Assembly: GCA_937924855.1 (NCBI GenBank)
Contig: CALEYQ010000043.1
Span: forward strand, 42,609-106,608
Direction of reading: 5' to 3'
DNA length: 64,000 nt
DNA from: an uncultured Bacteroidota bacterium
Lineage (GTDB): Bacteria; Bacteroidota; Bacteroidia; JADZBD01
Under the pieces are notes generated by a model. The model saw only the letters and a program-made list of their open reading frames with translations, had not been told where the DNA came from and ran no database searches. This document shows positions 34,896 to 44,122 of this stretch, piece by piece. The position numbers and the translations under genes are program-made. The stretch's first letter is position 1. Each line of letters starts with the position of its first letter.

Positions 34896-37800
34896 ATGGA
34901 AGCCCTTGAAAAGGAAAATACCGGCCACAGTAATCGGTCCGGAAATGAAGAGTCCGGCGACATTCATCGCAGGCTTTGGGGAAATTTGCCTGTGGCCATA
35001 GTTGTGCTGGAAGGAGAAAAAGTAGTTTATGCCAATAAAAAGGCCCACACTCTTCTCCGCGCGGAGCCGGAATATCTGGAAAAAAAGAAAAACAACCATT
35101 CGGTATTCGACTATATACCCGCATCCCTTAAAGAAGCCTTTTTTGAAAGCTATAAGAAAGCTGTTTTGGCCGGAGAAGAAGGACTTTCGGAAGAGTGGGA
35201 CATCCGGGATGTTTCCGGAGAAAAGAGACGGGTTCAGGCCATTTCCTCCAAAGTGGTTTTTGAAAACAGAGACTGTGTTCAGGTGGTGTTTTCGGACATA
35301 ACTGAAAAACACCAGGACAGGGAACTGGCTGCAGAAGCACGCGAGAAGTTCCTGAAAATAACCCGGAACATAGAAGAGGTTATATACATTATTGCCCTTG
35401 AAAACGGGAGCGGGAAAGTAGAGTTTGTAAGCGAGAATATTTATAAGCTTATCGGACTTACTCCGAAACAGTATCTGGCACGATTTCAACGGATATTGGA
35501 AAGGGTGCACCCCGAAGACCTGCCCCGCGTGCTGGAAGCTTCCGCGCAAAGCCGAAACACAAAAAAGCCCTACACCCGAACCTACCGGTATTTACACCAT
35601 CAAACAGAAAACTATGTGTGGCTGGAAGAGCGGGTCTATCCCGAATATGACAACGAAGGAAATCCAAAGGCTATTTTGGGAGTAACCAGGGATATTTCCG
35701 GGCGTATGGAAACCGAAAAAACCATTTCCGAAAGCGAAACGAAGTTTCGTATGCTTGCAACAAACGCCCGGGACGTGATTTACAAATTTGTTTTTTTGCC
35801 GGAGCCGCGTTACGACTACATCAGCCCCTCAATATTCGACTTATCAGGATATGCACCCGAAGAGTTTTACCGGGATCCGTTATTGGGTTATAAAATAATC
35901 CACCCTGCAGACGTGGCAAAACTGGAAAAGTCAAGAAGCAAAATAGAAAGGAAGGAAGGATTTAGGAACCCCATTCAATCGCCCCTGATTTTGCGATGGG
36001 TTAAAAAAAATGGTGAAATAATCTGGACCGAAACGCGCAACAAACCGGTTTATGATGAACACGGAACGGTGGTGGCCATGGAGGGGATTTCCCGGGACAT
36101 TACCGCTTATAAAGAGAAGGAGTTCAGGCTAAGCGAAAGCGAAGAGAAGTTTAAAATACTGGGATCCAATGCGCCCGTGGGAATTATGTTGTGCAGTCCG
36201 GACGGGAAAATATTTTATTCCAACAAAAAATTTCGGGAAATTTTTGAAGTGGATGGAAATAGTGAAGACCAGATAAACTGGCAGTCAAAAATTGCGCCCG
36301 CTCATCGGGAAAGGGTTTTAAGCCACCTGGCGCAAAGTCTGAAAACCGGCGAAGATTGCAGAGAGGAATTCAGAATTGAACAGTCAGGAATAAACAATCA
36401 ACGCTGGGTTCGGATCTCCGGTCAAGCCATTTTTGAGGGAGGAAACAGAGGCTCGGCCATTTCCGGTTGGGTAGGCATAGCCGAAGACGTAACCGACCAC
36501 AAAGAAGCCGAAGAGAGGATCATTCAATCTGAAAAGAGGTATCGTGAGTTGTTTGAAAACAACGTTTCAGGCGTTTTCCGCTCCACCCCTTCCGGAAAAA
36601 TACTTGATTGTAACCAATCCTACAGGAACATGTTTGGTTATTCGCTTGAGGAGCTGAAAAACCTTACAGCGGAAATATTTTATTACTCTCCCGAAGAAAG
36701 AAAGAAATATGTGGAGGAGCTCCGCGAAAAAGGGAAAGTAAAAAACCTTCAGTTAAGACTTAAGAAGAAGGACGGAACGGAAATTTTTGTGTTGGTAAGT
36801 GCATACCTCCGAAAAGAAGAAGGCTTCCCCGGCGGAATTATTGAAGGAACGGTTATTGAGAATACAGCCATTATTAAAGCCCAGGAAGCCCTTCAAAAAA
36901 GCGAAAAAACGCTTTCCACGCTTATGGGCAACCTGCCCGGCATGGCTTATCGCTGCCTGATGGACTCAAACTGGACCATGCTTTTTGTCAGCAAAGGATG
37001 CGAGGAGCTAACCGGCTACCGGCCGGAAGAATTACTCCAAAACCAAAAGGTTACTTTTTCCAGCCTTGTTATGCCCGAAGACAGGCATGTGGGAGGCTTG
37101 CAGATTAAACAGGCAATCCGGGACAAAACCCCCTTTGAGATAGAGTATCGGATTGTTGACCGGGGAGGCAGGGTTAAGTGGGTTTGGGAACGCGGAGAGG
37201 GCGTTTACAATGAAGAGGGCGACCTTATGTACCTGGAAGGCTTTGTTACCGATATAACCGAAAGAAAAGGCTTTGAAATCATCCAGGAAGAAACCCGGAA
37301 AGCGTATAAAAACCTGATCGAGTCGGCTCCTGAAGGGCTGTTTGTTCATAATAAACAAGGAACAATCCTTTTTGTAAATCAAAAAGCGATGGCCATTATG
37401 GGGGCCCGCCAGCAAACGGAAATTGTGGGCAAAAACGTGCTTTCGTTTTCGGTTCCTGAGGATATAGATAAAATTAAAGACCGCCGAGGAATAATGGAGT
37501 CTGGTGGAGAAACGCCCTATATAGAAAGCAGGGTAGTACGGCTCGACGGGACAGTTATTCATGTTGAAACGAAACCCATCCCTTTTGATTTTTACGGCTC
37601 TCCATCAATCCTGGTTTTTTTCCGCGACCTTACCTATCAGCGTCAGCTGGAAAAGGAACAATTGCGCGCCCAGATTGCCGAAGAAACAAACGTGCGCCTT
37701 CAGGACGAAATACAGGAAAGGAAAAAAACAGAAAGGAGACTCCGAGAGGCCCAAAAATATACGCGCCTGCTTATCGACAGCTCACTTGACATGATCTGCG

Positions 37801-39518
37801 CCTCTGACAAAGACGGGACACTTACCGAATTCAATCTGGCTGCCCAGAAGACATTTGGCTATTCCCAGGAAGAGGTTTTGGGAAAGCCGGTGGCAATTCT
37901 ATACGCAAATCCAAAAGAAAGGGAAAAAATAAGCACCGAACATTTGTTAAAAACCGGAGCCTTTTCCGGCGAAGTAACAAATTTGAAAAAGAATGGCGAA
38001 ACCTTCCGCTCGTACCTGTCGGCTTCGGTCTTAAAAAATGACCGGGGAGAGGTGATAGGAGCCATGGGAGTTTCGCGCGACATTTCCGAGTTAAAAAGAA
38101 ATGAGGAAAAGCTCCGCCAGAGCGAAGAAAGATACCGGGCCATTTATAATCAGGCCTTCACGGGAATAGCCCTTGTTAGTTTTGAAGGTGTTTTCCTGCA
38201 GGTTAACCAGAAGCTTTGTGAAATGATGGGGTATTCTGAAAACGAACTGCTGGGAAGGAACTTCCTGGAAATAACCCACCCCGAAGACAAAAAAGCAGGA
38301 ATAAAAGAGAGGGAAAAGCTAATGCTGGGGAAAAAAGAAAATTACCAGGTTGAAAAAAGATACCTCCACAAATCGGGCAAAATAATTTATACAAACCTGT
38401 TGGTGTCGCTTGTGCGCGACACGGAAAACAAACCCCAGTATACGGTAGCCGTTTATGAGGACATTACCCAACGAAAAGAAGCCGAAGCAAAAATAATTAA
38501 ACAGGCGGCACAGCTTCAGTCGATTATTGAAAGCAGCAGCCACCAGATATTAACCATTGACACAGAATTCCGGCTCACGAGCTTTAACCGGCGTCAGGCA
38601 GAATGGATCCAAGCCCACTACGGCATAGACCCCTTCGTGGGCCTGCCAATGACCTCTGAAATTATGCTGTTGGACGAAAGCCACAACAACATTTGGATCG
38701 AACGACTCAATGAGGCCCTTAAAGGAAAAAGCCAACACTTTGAAATACCCTTCCGCATGAACGATGGCATGGATTTCTGGCGCGAGGTTTACATGAATCC
38801 AATATTCGACATTAACAAAAATGTGGTGGAAATTTCGGTTATCTCTCACGACATCACCGAAAAAAAGGCTGCGGAAGAAAACCTCAAACAGTCCCTGAAG
38901 GAAAAAGAAATTCTGCTTAAAGAAGTGCACCACAGAGTAAAAAATAACCTCCAGGTAATTTCCAGCATTCTCAACCTGCAAAGCACGTACGTAAAAGACA
39001 AAAACACCCTGAACATGCTTAGGGAAAGTCAGGACCGGATAAAGTCAATGGCCTTCATTCACGAAAGCCTGTACCAGACCAAAGACTTTTCAAATGTCAA
39101 TTTTTCGGAATATGTGCTTAACCTTTCAAACAATCTCATGCACTCCTATGACCTGAGCGGAAGAAGTGTGAAAATAGACCGACAGGTTGACCCCATTCAG
39201 TTGAACCTTGACCAGTCAATTCCTTGCGGCTTGATAATCAACGAGTTGGTGTCAAACGCTCTGAAATATGCATTTCCGGTCAAAAAAAATGGAATTATTA
39301 CCCTGAAAGTCAAGGAAAAAGGAGGCAAAATAACTATTATTGTAGCCGATAACGGGGTAGGAATGCCTCCTGACATGGATTTTCGGAATACCGAGTCGCT
39401 TGGGTTGCAATTGGTTGTAACCCTCGTGGAACAGTTAGGCGGAGAAATTACCCTTGAAAAAAAGCGGGGAACCAACTTTAAATTTAGTTTTCTCCGGACG
39501 CCTAAAAACGCCAAATAA
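34896..39518 (+). CDS. Multi-PAS sensor histidine kinase (ten PAS, HisKA_2)
   Basis: A 1540-residue kinase. I count ten consecutive PAS/PAC units, each about 120-135 residues and ending in a DI(S/T)-type PAC motif (for example VFSDITEKHQ, GVTRDISGRM, GFVTDITERK). A HisKA_2 dimerisation domain follows, with phosphoacceptor LLKEVHHRVKNNLQVISS (His 1345/1346), then an HATPase with NELVSNALKYAFP and DNGVGMP. No membrane helix or signal peptide is seen, so it is cytoplasmic. The LytTR regulator starts 6 bp later and is the obvious partner. An ATG at 34857 would overlap the previous gene; I prefer ATG 34896. Confidence 0.9.
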   Translation: MEALEKENTGHSNRSGNEESGDIHRRLWGNLPVAIVVLEGEKVVYANKKAHTLLRAEPEYLEKKKNNHSVFDYIPASLKEAFFESYKKAVLAGEEGLSEEWDIRDVSGEKRRVQAISSKVVFENRDCVQVVFSDITEKHQDRELAAEAREKFLKITRNIEEVIYIIALENGSGKVEFVSENIYKLIGLTPKQYLARFQRILERVHPEDLPRVLEASAQSRNTKKPYTRTYRYLHHQTENYVWLEERVYPEYDNEGNPKAILGVTRDISGRMETEKTISESETKFRMLATNARDVIYKFVFLPEPRYDYISPSIFDLSGYAPEEFYRDPLLGYKIIHPADVAKLEKSRSKIERKEGFRNPIQSPLILRWVKKNGEIIWTETRNKPVYDEHGTVVAMEGISRDITAYKEKEFRLSESEEKFKILGSNAPVGIMLCSPDGKIFYSNKKFREIFEVDGNSEDQINWQSKIAPAHRERVLSHLAQSLKTGEDCREEFRIEQSGINNQRWVRISGQAIFEGGNRGSAISGWVGIAEDVTDHKEAEERIIQSEKRYRELFENNVSGVFRSTPSGKILDCNQSYRNMFGYSLEELKNLTAEIFYYSPEERKKYVEELREKGKVKNLQLRLKKKDGTEIFVLVSAYLRKEEGFPGGIIEGTVIENTAIIKAQEALQKSEKTLSTLMGNLPGMAYRCLMDSNWTMLFVSKGCEELTGYRPEELLQNQKVTFSSLVMPEDRHVGGLQIKQAIRDKTPFEIEYRIVDRGGRVKWVWERGEGVYNEEGDLMYLEGFVTDITERKGFEIIQEETRKAYKNLIESAPEGLFVHNKQGTILFVNQKAMAIMGARQQTEIVGKNVLSFSVPEDIDKIKDRRGIMESGGETPYIESRVVRLDGTVIHVETKPIPFDFYGSPSILVFFRDLTYQRQLEKEQLRAQIAEETNVRLQDEIQERKKTERRLREAQKYTRLLIDSSLDMICASDKDGTLTEFNLAAQKTFGYSQEEVLGKPVAILYANPKEREKISTEHLLKTGAFSGEVTNLKKNGETFRSYLSASVLKNDRGEVIGAMGVSRDISELKRNEEKLRQSEERYRAIYNQAFTGIALVSFEGVFLQVNQKLCEMMGYSENELLGRNFLEITHPEDKKAGIKEREKLMLGKKENYQVEKRYLHKSGKIIYTNLLVSLVRDTENKPQYTVAVYEDITQRKEAEAKIIKQAAQLQSIIESSSHQILTIDTEFRLTSFNRRQAEWIQAHYGIDPFVGLPMTSEIMLLDESHNNIWIERLNEALKGKSQHFEIPFRMNDGMDFWREVYMNPIFDINKNVVEISVISHDITEKKAAEENLKQSLKEKEILLKEVHHRVKNNLQVISSILNLQSTYVKDKNTLNMLRESQDRIKSMAFIHESLYQTKDFSNVNFSEYVLNLSNNLMHSYDLSGRSVKIDRQVDPIQLNLDQSIPCGLIINELVSNALKYAFPVKKNGIITLKVKEKGGKITIIVADNGVGMPPDMDFRNTESLGLQLVVTLVEQLGGEITLEKKRGTNFKFSFLRTPKNAK

Positions 39519-39524
39519 AAGAAA

Positions 39525-40277
39525 ATGTCAAAAGTGAACATCCTAATTACCGAAGACGAAAGCATTGTAGCAAAAGATATTCAGCAAAGCCTGAAAAAAC
39601 TGGGATATAATGTGGTGGGGGTTTGTAATAATGGCGAAGATGCCATTAAAACAGCCGAAGAAACGAAGCCCGACCTTGTACTGATGGACATTATGCTGAA
39701 AGGCGATATGAGTGGCATCGAGGCGGCCGACACCATTCGCCAGCGACTGAGTGTGCCGGTTATTTTTCTTACCGCCTATGCCGATGAAAGCACTCTGGCA
39801 AAAGCAAAAGTTACCGAGCCTTATGGATATATCATTAAACCCTTCAAGGAAATAGATCTTCACACCTCCATTGAAATGGCGCTGTATAAACACCAGCGCG
39901 AATCGGAGGTAAAAAAAGAACGCGACTTCCTTTATTCCCTTGTTGAAAACAAAGACTCCAAGGACATTCTTTTTGTTAAGGCAAGCAACAAGCTTGTTAA
40001 GGTAAAAACAACCGACATTTTCTTTGTGGAAGCTTTGAAGGATTATGTGGTTATTCACACGGCACATGCCCGGTATACCATTCATTCAACAATGAAAGAC
40101 ATTGAGAAGAAGTTGCCCGGCTCAGATTTTGTTCGGGTTCACAGGTCTTTTATTGTGCGTATCGACAAGATTGTTGCCATCGACCACTCCAATGTTATTC
40201 TTGAGTTTGATAACAAAGAAATTCCCATTGGAGGGTCCTACAAGGACGAGCTTTCCAAAAGAATCAATCAGGTCTGA
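39525..40277 (+). CDS. LytTR family response regulator
   Basis: A 250-residue response regulator. The receiver domain (1-120) has acidic pocket E10/D11, phospho-acceptor D55 in LVLMDIMLKG, T83 and K105 in IIKPF. A LytTR DNA-binding domain follows (about 150-248) with FVRVHRSFIVRIDKI. It sits 6 bp after the ten-PAS kinase, its likely phosphodonor. Target promoters cannot be named. Confidence 0.93.
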   Translation: MSKVNILITEDESIVAKDIQQSLKKLGYNVVGVCNNGEDAIKTAEETKPDLVLMDIMLKGDMSGIEAADTIRQRLSVPVIFLTAYADESTLAKAKVTEPYGYIIKPFKEIDLHTSIEMALYKHQRESEVKKERDFLYSLVENKDSKDILFVKASNKLVKVKTTDIFFVEALKDYVVIHTAHARYTIHSTMKDIEKKLPGSDFVRVHRSFIVRIDKIVAIDHSNVILEFDNKEIPIGGSYKDELSKRINQV

Positions 40278-40311
40278 GTTTTCATTCCTGACCGGAATAT
40301 TTCAACCGCGC

Positions 40312-40758
40312 ATGTTCCGCTTTATTTTTCGGGCTTTTTTTTGGCCCCTTCTGGTATTTAGCCTTTGGGGCTGTGCAAAAAACTCTTGTCCTACCTTCGG
40401 GGACAACAAGGGAACCCGCAAAATTAAAATTGTAAAAAGCCCCTTTGCCCGCAAAGTTTCCACCGGCAAACCCACCGAGCAAACCGACGGATTCAGGCTT
40501 TATGAGCACAGCAAATCCAAAAAGAAGAGAAAGCGCGAAGAGGGCTTTTCGAGACGCGTAAAAAAGAAGGAAAAATCTTACGGAGAAAAAGCAAAGGGAA
40601 AAAAAGTAAAAAACAAGAAAAAAAGGAAGTGGTTTTCCTTCCGGAGCAAAAAGGAAACAAACCGCCTCAAAGATCCAATGGACGGAAAACCCGAAAAGAA
40701 AAAGAAAAAACGAAAGCGCAAACCGGAAATGGGCTTATGGGACAAGAAAATGTTCTGA
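40312..40758 (+). CDS. Very basic small lipoprotein
   Basis: A 148-residue protein I do not recognise. ATG 40312 begins a signal sequence with a good lipobox (SLWG-C). The frame is open upstream to 40102, but that overlaps the response regulator. After a short neutral part, residues from about 60 to the end are dominated by Lys and Arg in blocks such as KKKRKREE and KKKKKKRKRKPE. A lipidated, strongly positive tail could bind peptidoglycan teichoic-like polymers, LPS phosphates or DNA; this is inference. It overlaps sixA by 22 bp. Confidence 0.65.
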   Translation: MFRFIFRAFFWPLLVFSLWGCAKNSCPTFGDNKGTRKIKIVKSPFARKVSTGKPTEQTDGFRLYEHSKSKKKRKREEGFSRRVKKKEKSYGEKAKGKKVKNKKKRKWFSFRSKKETNRLKDPMDGKPEKKKKKRKRKPEMGLWDKKMF

Positions 40759-41258
40759 AGAAAAAACTGCTGCTTGTCCGGCATGGAAAAGCCGGCCCGG
40801 GAATGGAAGACTTTAAAAGGCGACTCTCAGCAGAAGGAATAGTCGACCTTGCCCATTTGAAACACCGGCTGCCTGCCTGGGCCTCCAACAACCCCAAAAT
40901 AGTTTGTTCTCCTGCGTCCAGAACAACCGACACCCTGAGACACCTGTTTTTCTCAAACGGGCCGGAAACCCACCTTAAAAGCCCGGAAAACCTGTTGTTT
41001 TGCCGGGAATTGTATGGAGGAGGGCCGGACGACTATTTTTTCTGCCTTTCCCGGGAGGCAGGCCTTAGGGATATCATTTTTATAGGCCATAATCCCGGAA
41101 TTACGGAATTTGCCAATACACTGGGCTCTTTCCGCATCGACAACCTGCCTGAAGGATGTGCGCTTGAATTTGAAATCCCGGTAGATGGGGATCCGGAAAA
41201 AATAAAAGGCAACGGGGAGTTCGTTGCCTTTTACGGAAATAAAAGATCAGTTATTTAG
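40737..41258 (+). CDS. sixA: SixA-like phosphohistidine phosphatase
   Basis: A 173-residue histidine-phosphatase-fold protein. The catalytic motif LLVRHGKAG places H16 as phosphoacceptor, and IIFIGHNPGITEF carries the second His. SixA removes phosphate from histidine in phosphorelay proteins. Its position just after a large histidine kinase and its regulator suggests it may damp that signal. The start overlaps the basic lipoprotein gene. The stop overlaps the convergent TPR gene by 8 bp, with no terminator. Confidence 0.85.
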   Translation: MGQENVLKKKLLLVRHGKAGPGMEDFKRRLSAEGIVDLAHLKHRLPAWASNNPKIVCSPASRTTDTLRHLFFSNGPETHLKSPENLLFCRELYGGGPDDYFFCLSREAGLRDIIFIGHNPGITEFANTLGSFRIDNLPEGCALEFEIPVDGDPEKIKGNGEFVAFYGNKRSVI

Positions 41259-42894
41259 GGCAATTGGGAGCCGACTTTACGCCCGAAAGCTCCGGACTGG
41301 CTAATGCAGTTTCTGCCTTTTTGAATTCAGCACCACCGCCATTTAAGTTCTTCACTTTTTCAAAACAACACTTTGAAACGGGGAAGTCTTTTTGAACCAG
41401 ATAATAATATCCCAGATAAGAATAAGCCTCTTCCAGGTCTTTTTTGTATTTCTCTTCTTCACCGGGCTTAACCAATGAAATTACTTTTTCATAATGAGGC
41501 TTAGCAAGGCCCTCTTTCGCTTCAGGGTCAAGTCCGGAATTACAACGACCTCTCCAGACATATCCAAAGGGAATATCGGCCTGAACCTTGGTGTATTCAA
41601 CAAAGGCCTGGTCTGCTTTTGCATATTCTTTCATGTTGTAATAGTTGCGACCCAGATAATAATAATCGTTAACCGTAAAGCCCTGTTTGATGTTTACCTT
41701 TCTTTCATACCAGGGAGCAGCAGCAGCATATTTTTTGTTTTTGCTATAGATGTTGGCAATTTCCATAACCAACTCGCCATTAGTAGAATCGAGCAGGGCA
41801 GCCTTTTCTAACCACAACAACGCAACAGAGTCCTTCCCGTCTTTCTGATACAGGCGACCATAATATTCATAGTCCCGGGCAATAACTTTTTCAGGAGCCT
41901 GCTTGGCAAAGTAGGTTTCCATGGCGGAAAGCCCCTGAGGAATATTTCCAAGCTCATAATGGCAAAAGGCAATCAGGCGCTGTACCACCATATTAGACGG
42001 AACGTCTTTCTGAATTTGCTTAAACTCCGCAAGGGCTTCAGTATATTTTTTGGCCACATAAAGGAAAATGCCGTAACGAATATGTCCGCTGACGCTTCCC
42101 TTATTCAAAGACAAATATTTTTTGTAATCTTCAATGCCCTTGTCGAGGTTTCCCATTTTATAGTACGACTCCGCCCGCTCCCTGTAGGCAGGGGCAAAAT
42201 TAGGTTCGAGGGTAATGGCTTCTGAAAAATATTTGTTAGCCTCCTGGGGATTTCTTGCCCGCATGTAAAGAATTCCACGACGAACCAAAGGCTTGGGCGA
42301 TGTTTTATCAAGCTCAGCCGCCTTTTTATATTGTTCAATGGCCTGGGTTCCATTTACGTTATTCTGTTCAAAAATGGCATCGCCCATTAAAATATAGGCC
42401 TCCGGATTTTTAGGCTCAACGGCCAAAGCCTTATTTACATAGTCAATGGATTTTTGAGGCTCTGTGAGCTCGCCAATAAGAAAAGTCTCGGCAATTTTTA
42501 AATAAACCAAAGCCCGGAAGGGCTGTGCCGTCTTGTTGGTTTTATCTTCAACAATGGTTGTGGCTGTAAGAAAAGGCTTTTTGGCGCCTTCTTTATCGTT
42601 TTTAACCCAGCTTATTTTTCCTGCTCCAACATAATTCAAGGGGAAGTTGGGATTAAGTTCAATGCCTTTGTTGAAAAAGATAGAGGCGGAATCAATTTCA
42701 TTCTGACGGAAATAGTTTTCGCCCATGTAAAAGTACATTTCTCCATTGGTGGGCTCTTTCTGTATGAGCCGGAGAAACATTCCGGAGGCCTTTTCATACT
42801 GTTCGTTTTCCATTGTTTTAATGGCATCTTTTAAGGTCTGAGCCTGCACGGAAAAGCTAAGGGCGGTAATGAAAATTAATAAAACGGCTTTCAT
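41251..42894 (-). CDS. Exported TPR protein of the Ton cluster
   Basis: A 547-residue protein: signal peptide (MKAVLLIFITALSFSVQAQ) and then TPR units over nearly the whole length. The frame is open to 42969, but ATG 42894 starts the signal peptide and lies 28 nt after a -7-like box (TATCTTCG on the minus strand, 42923-42930). It is the last gene of the ExbB-ExbD-ExbD-TonB-PstS series, an order common in Bacteroidota. Likely a periplasmic scaffold; partner unknown. Confidence 0.85.
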   Translation of the reverse strand: MKAVLLIFITALSFSVQAQTLKDAIKTMENEQYEKASGMFLRLIQKEPTNGEMYFYMGENYFRQNEIDSASIFFNKGIELNPNFPLNYVGAGKISWVKNDKEGAKKPFLTATTIVEDKTNKTAQPFRALVYLKIAETFLIGELTEPQKSIDYVNKALAVEPKNPEAYILMGDAIFEQNNVNGTQAIEQYKKAAELDKTSPKPLVRRGILYMRARNPQEANKYFSEAITLEPNFAPAYRERAESYYKMGNLDKGIEDYKKYLSLNKGSVSGHIRYGIFLYVAKKYTEALAEFKQIQKDVPSNMVVQRLIAFCHYELGNIPQGLSAMETYFAKQAPEKVIARDYEYYGRLYQKDGKDSVALLWLEKAALLDSTNGELVMEIANIYSKNKKYAAAAPWYERKVNIKQGFTVNDYYYLGRNYYNMKEYAKADQAFVEYTKVQADIPFGYVWRGRCNSGLDPEAKEGLAKPHYEKVISLVKPGEEEKYKKDLEEAYSYLGYYYLVQKDFPVSKCCFEKVKNLNGGGAEFKKAETALASPELSGVKSAPNCPK

Positions 42895-42922
42895 AAGACG
42901 CGGGGATTTAATATTCTGGGCA

Positions 42923-42930
42923 CGAAGATA
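42923..42930 (-). promoter_or_regulatory. -7-like box for the TPR gene
   Basis: Minus-strand TATCTTCG, the same octamer as before tatA, lies 28 nt before ATG 42894. It favours this ATG over upstream starts and suggests the TPR gene has a promoter besides the Ton cluster read-through. Confidence 0.35.
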
Positions 42931-42965
42931 CATATTGGCAAAAAAATATGTTTTAAATCGGTCGC

Positions 42966-43907
42966 TCATTCTTTGTTTATGTTCACAATCCGAATCGGCA
43001 TCGTTGCCGGTACCAGCCCGGATTTTAAGATTATTTTTTGTCCTTTTTCTCCTGCTATGAACCCTGCAAACCCCGTGCCAAGGCCTGTACCTATCTCACA
43101 TTTAACAATATACACAGGGCGGGTCAGGGGGTAGTTTCCCTTGGCAATATGGGCCTGAAAGGGCTTATAAAAGCTTTCGGGGATTATTTTCGATTCTACG
43201 GCAAGCACTTTTATCTGCTTCATAAACGAATGGCTCAATGAATCGTCCTTGTCGCTGATCCAGTTTACTCCGATTACGCCCATGGCAGAGGGATTTTTGG
43301 AAACGAAAGAAATAACATCTTCATGCCCTTTTGCAGCAAAGCAGTTGGCCGGAAAAGGAAGGCCGGGCCCTACCAGGCTGTCGCGGATATACCGGGCATT
43401 GGAAGAGCCGTTTGAGTCGAACACAATTTTTATGGAATCTGATTTACCTTTTGAAGCCCAAAATGTTTTTTCTCCTGAAAACAATTGCTTCAACTCCTTT
43501 TGCGATAATTCTGAAACAGGATTATCCGGATGTACAATCAGCGCAACGGCGTCGTAGGCTATTTTGATATAGGTGGGATCCAGGCGCTTTGTGGTTTTTA
43601 CTACCTGTTCTTCTTCGGGTGAAAGTTTGCGCGACAAAACCGCAAACCGTATACTGTCGGCGAGGAGAAGGCGCAACATTTCTGTTTCTGAACCGTAGCG
43701 GAAAGAAACATCGGCCTCTAGGTAAAACTCCTCGAAAATATTTTCCTGGGTTTTCATAATCATCCGGTAGGAATCGTCGCTTCCCACAGTGGCTTTTCCT
43801 GAAGTGGGCGTGTCTACCGGCCCCTTACCGGGCTTGCCGCCGCCTCCACAGGCGAAAAAAAAGAAAGCGGTGAAAATGGCAAGGGCTGGAAATCTGTTTG
43901 TTTTCAT
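42966..43907 (-). CDS. PstS-like phosphate-binding lipoprotein
   Basis: A 313-residue substrate-binding lipoprotein (lipobox FFA-C20 followed by GGGG) with a type II periplasmic binding fold of the PstS/PBP-like-2 family: AVLSRKLSPEEEQ, YDAVALIVHPDNPVSEL, DSNGSSNARYIRDSL and NPSAMGVIGVNWISD. It should bind phosphate or a related oxyanion. No PstA, PstB or PstC gene is near; it lies instead downstream of the TonB energy genes. It overlaps its upstream neighbour by 4 bp. Confidence 0.85.
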   Translation of the reverse strand: MKTNRFPALAIFTAFFFFACGGGGKPGKGPVDTPTSGKATVGSDDSYRMIMKTQENIFEEFYLEADVSFRYGSETEMLRLLLADSIRFAVLSRKLSPEEEQVVKTTKRLDPTYIKIAYDAVALIVHPDNPVSELSQKELKQLFSGEKTFWASKGKSDSIKIVFDSNGSSNARYIRDSLVGPGLPFPANCFAAKGHEDVISFVSKNPSAMGVIGVNWISDKDDSLSHSFMKQIKVLAVESKIIPESFYKPFQAHIAKGNYPLTRPVYIVKCEIGTGLGTGFAGFIAGEKGQKIILKSGLVPATMPIRIVNINKE

Positions 43908-44101
43908 GATCCTGTGTTTTTTAAATCTCGGTATATACCAAAGGCGCGGAAAAGGGAATAGCCTACAAATACAATTCCTATCAGCTCACGGGAAGAGGTG
44001 ATTTTGTCCGCTAAAAAATCAGTGAACAGGAGGGCAGCTCCAAACAGCAAATAAATTACTATCATCCCTGCCCGGAAATACAAAAAGGGTTTCGAATTCA
44101 A
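43904..44101 (-). CDS. Small two-helix membrane protein
   Basis: A 65-residue protein with two hydrophobic helices (about 8-28 and 37-55). It starts with TTG (no ATG is available) and overlaps the PstS-like gene by 4 bp. Proteins of this size occur between tonB and pstS in related clusters. Function unknown; it may be an accessory of the Ton motor. Confidence 0.65.
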   Translation of the reverse strand: MNSKPFLYFRAGMIVIYLLFGAALLFTDFLADKITSSRELIGIVFVGYSLFRAFGIYRDLKNTGS

Positions 44102-44122
44102 TGAGCCGAAGCGGTTTGGGGC

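Noticed and set aside
40102..40311. Upstream extension of the basic lipoprotein frame
   Set aside because: It overlaps the 3' half of the LytTR domain, and ATG 40312 begins a proper lipoprotein signal.
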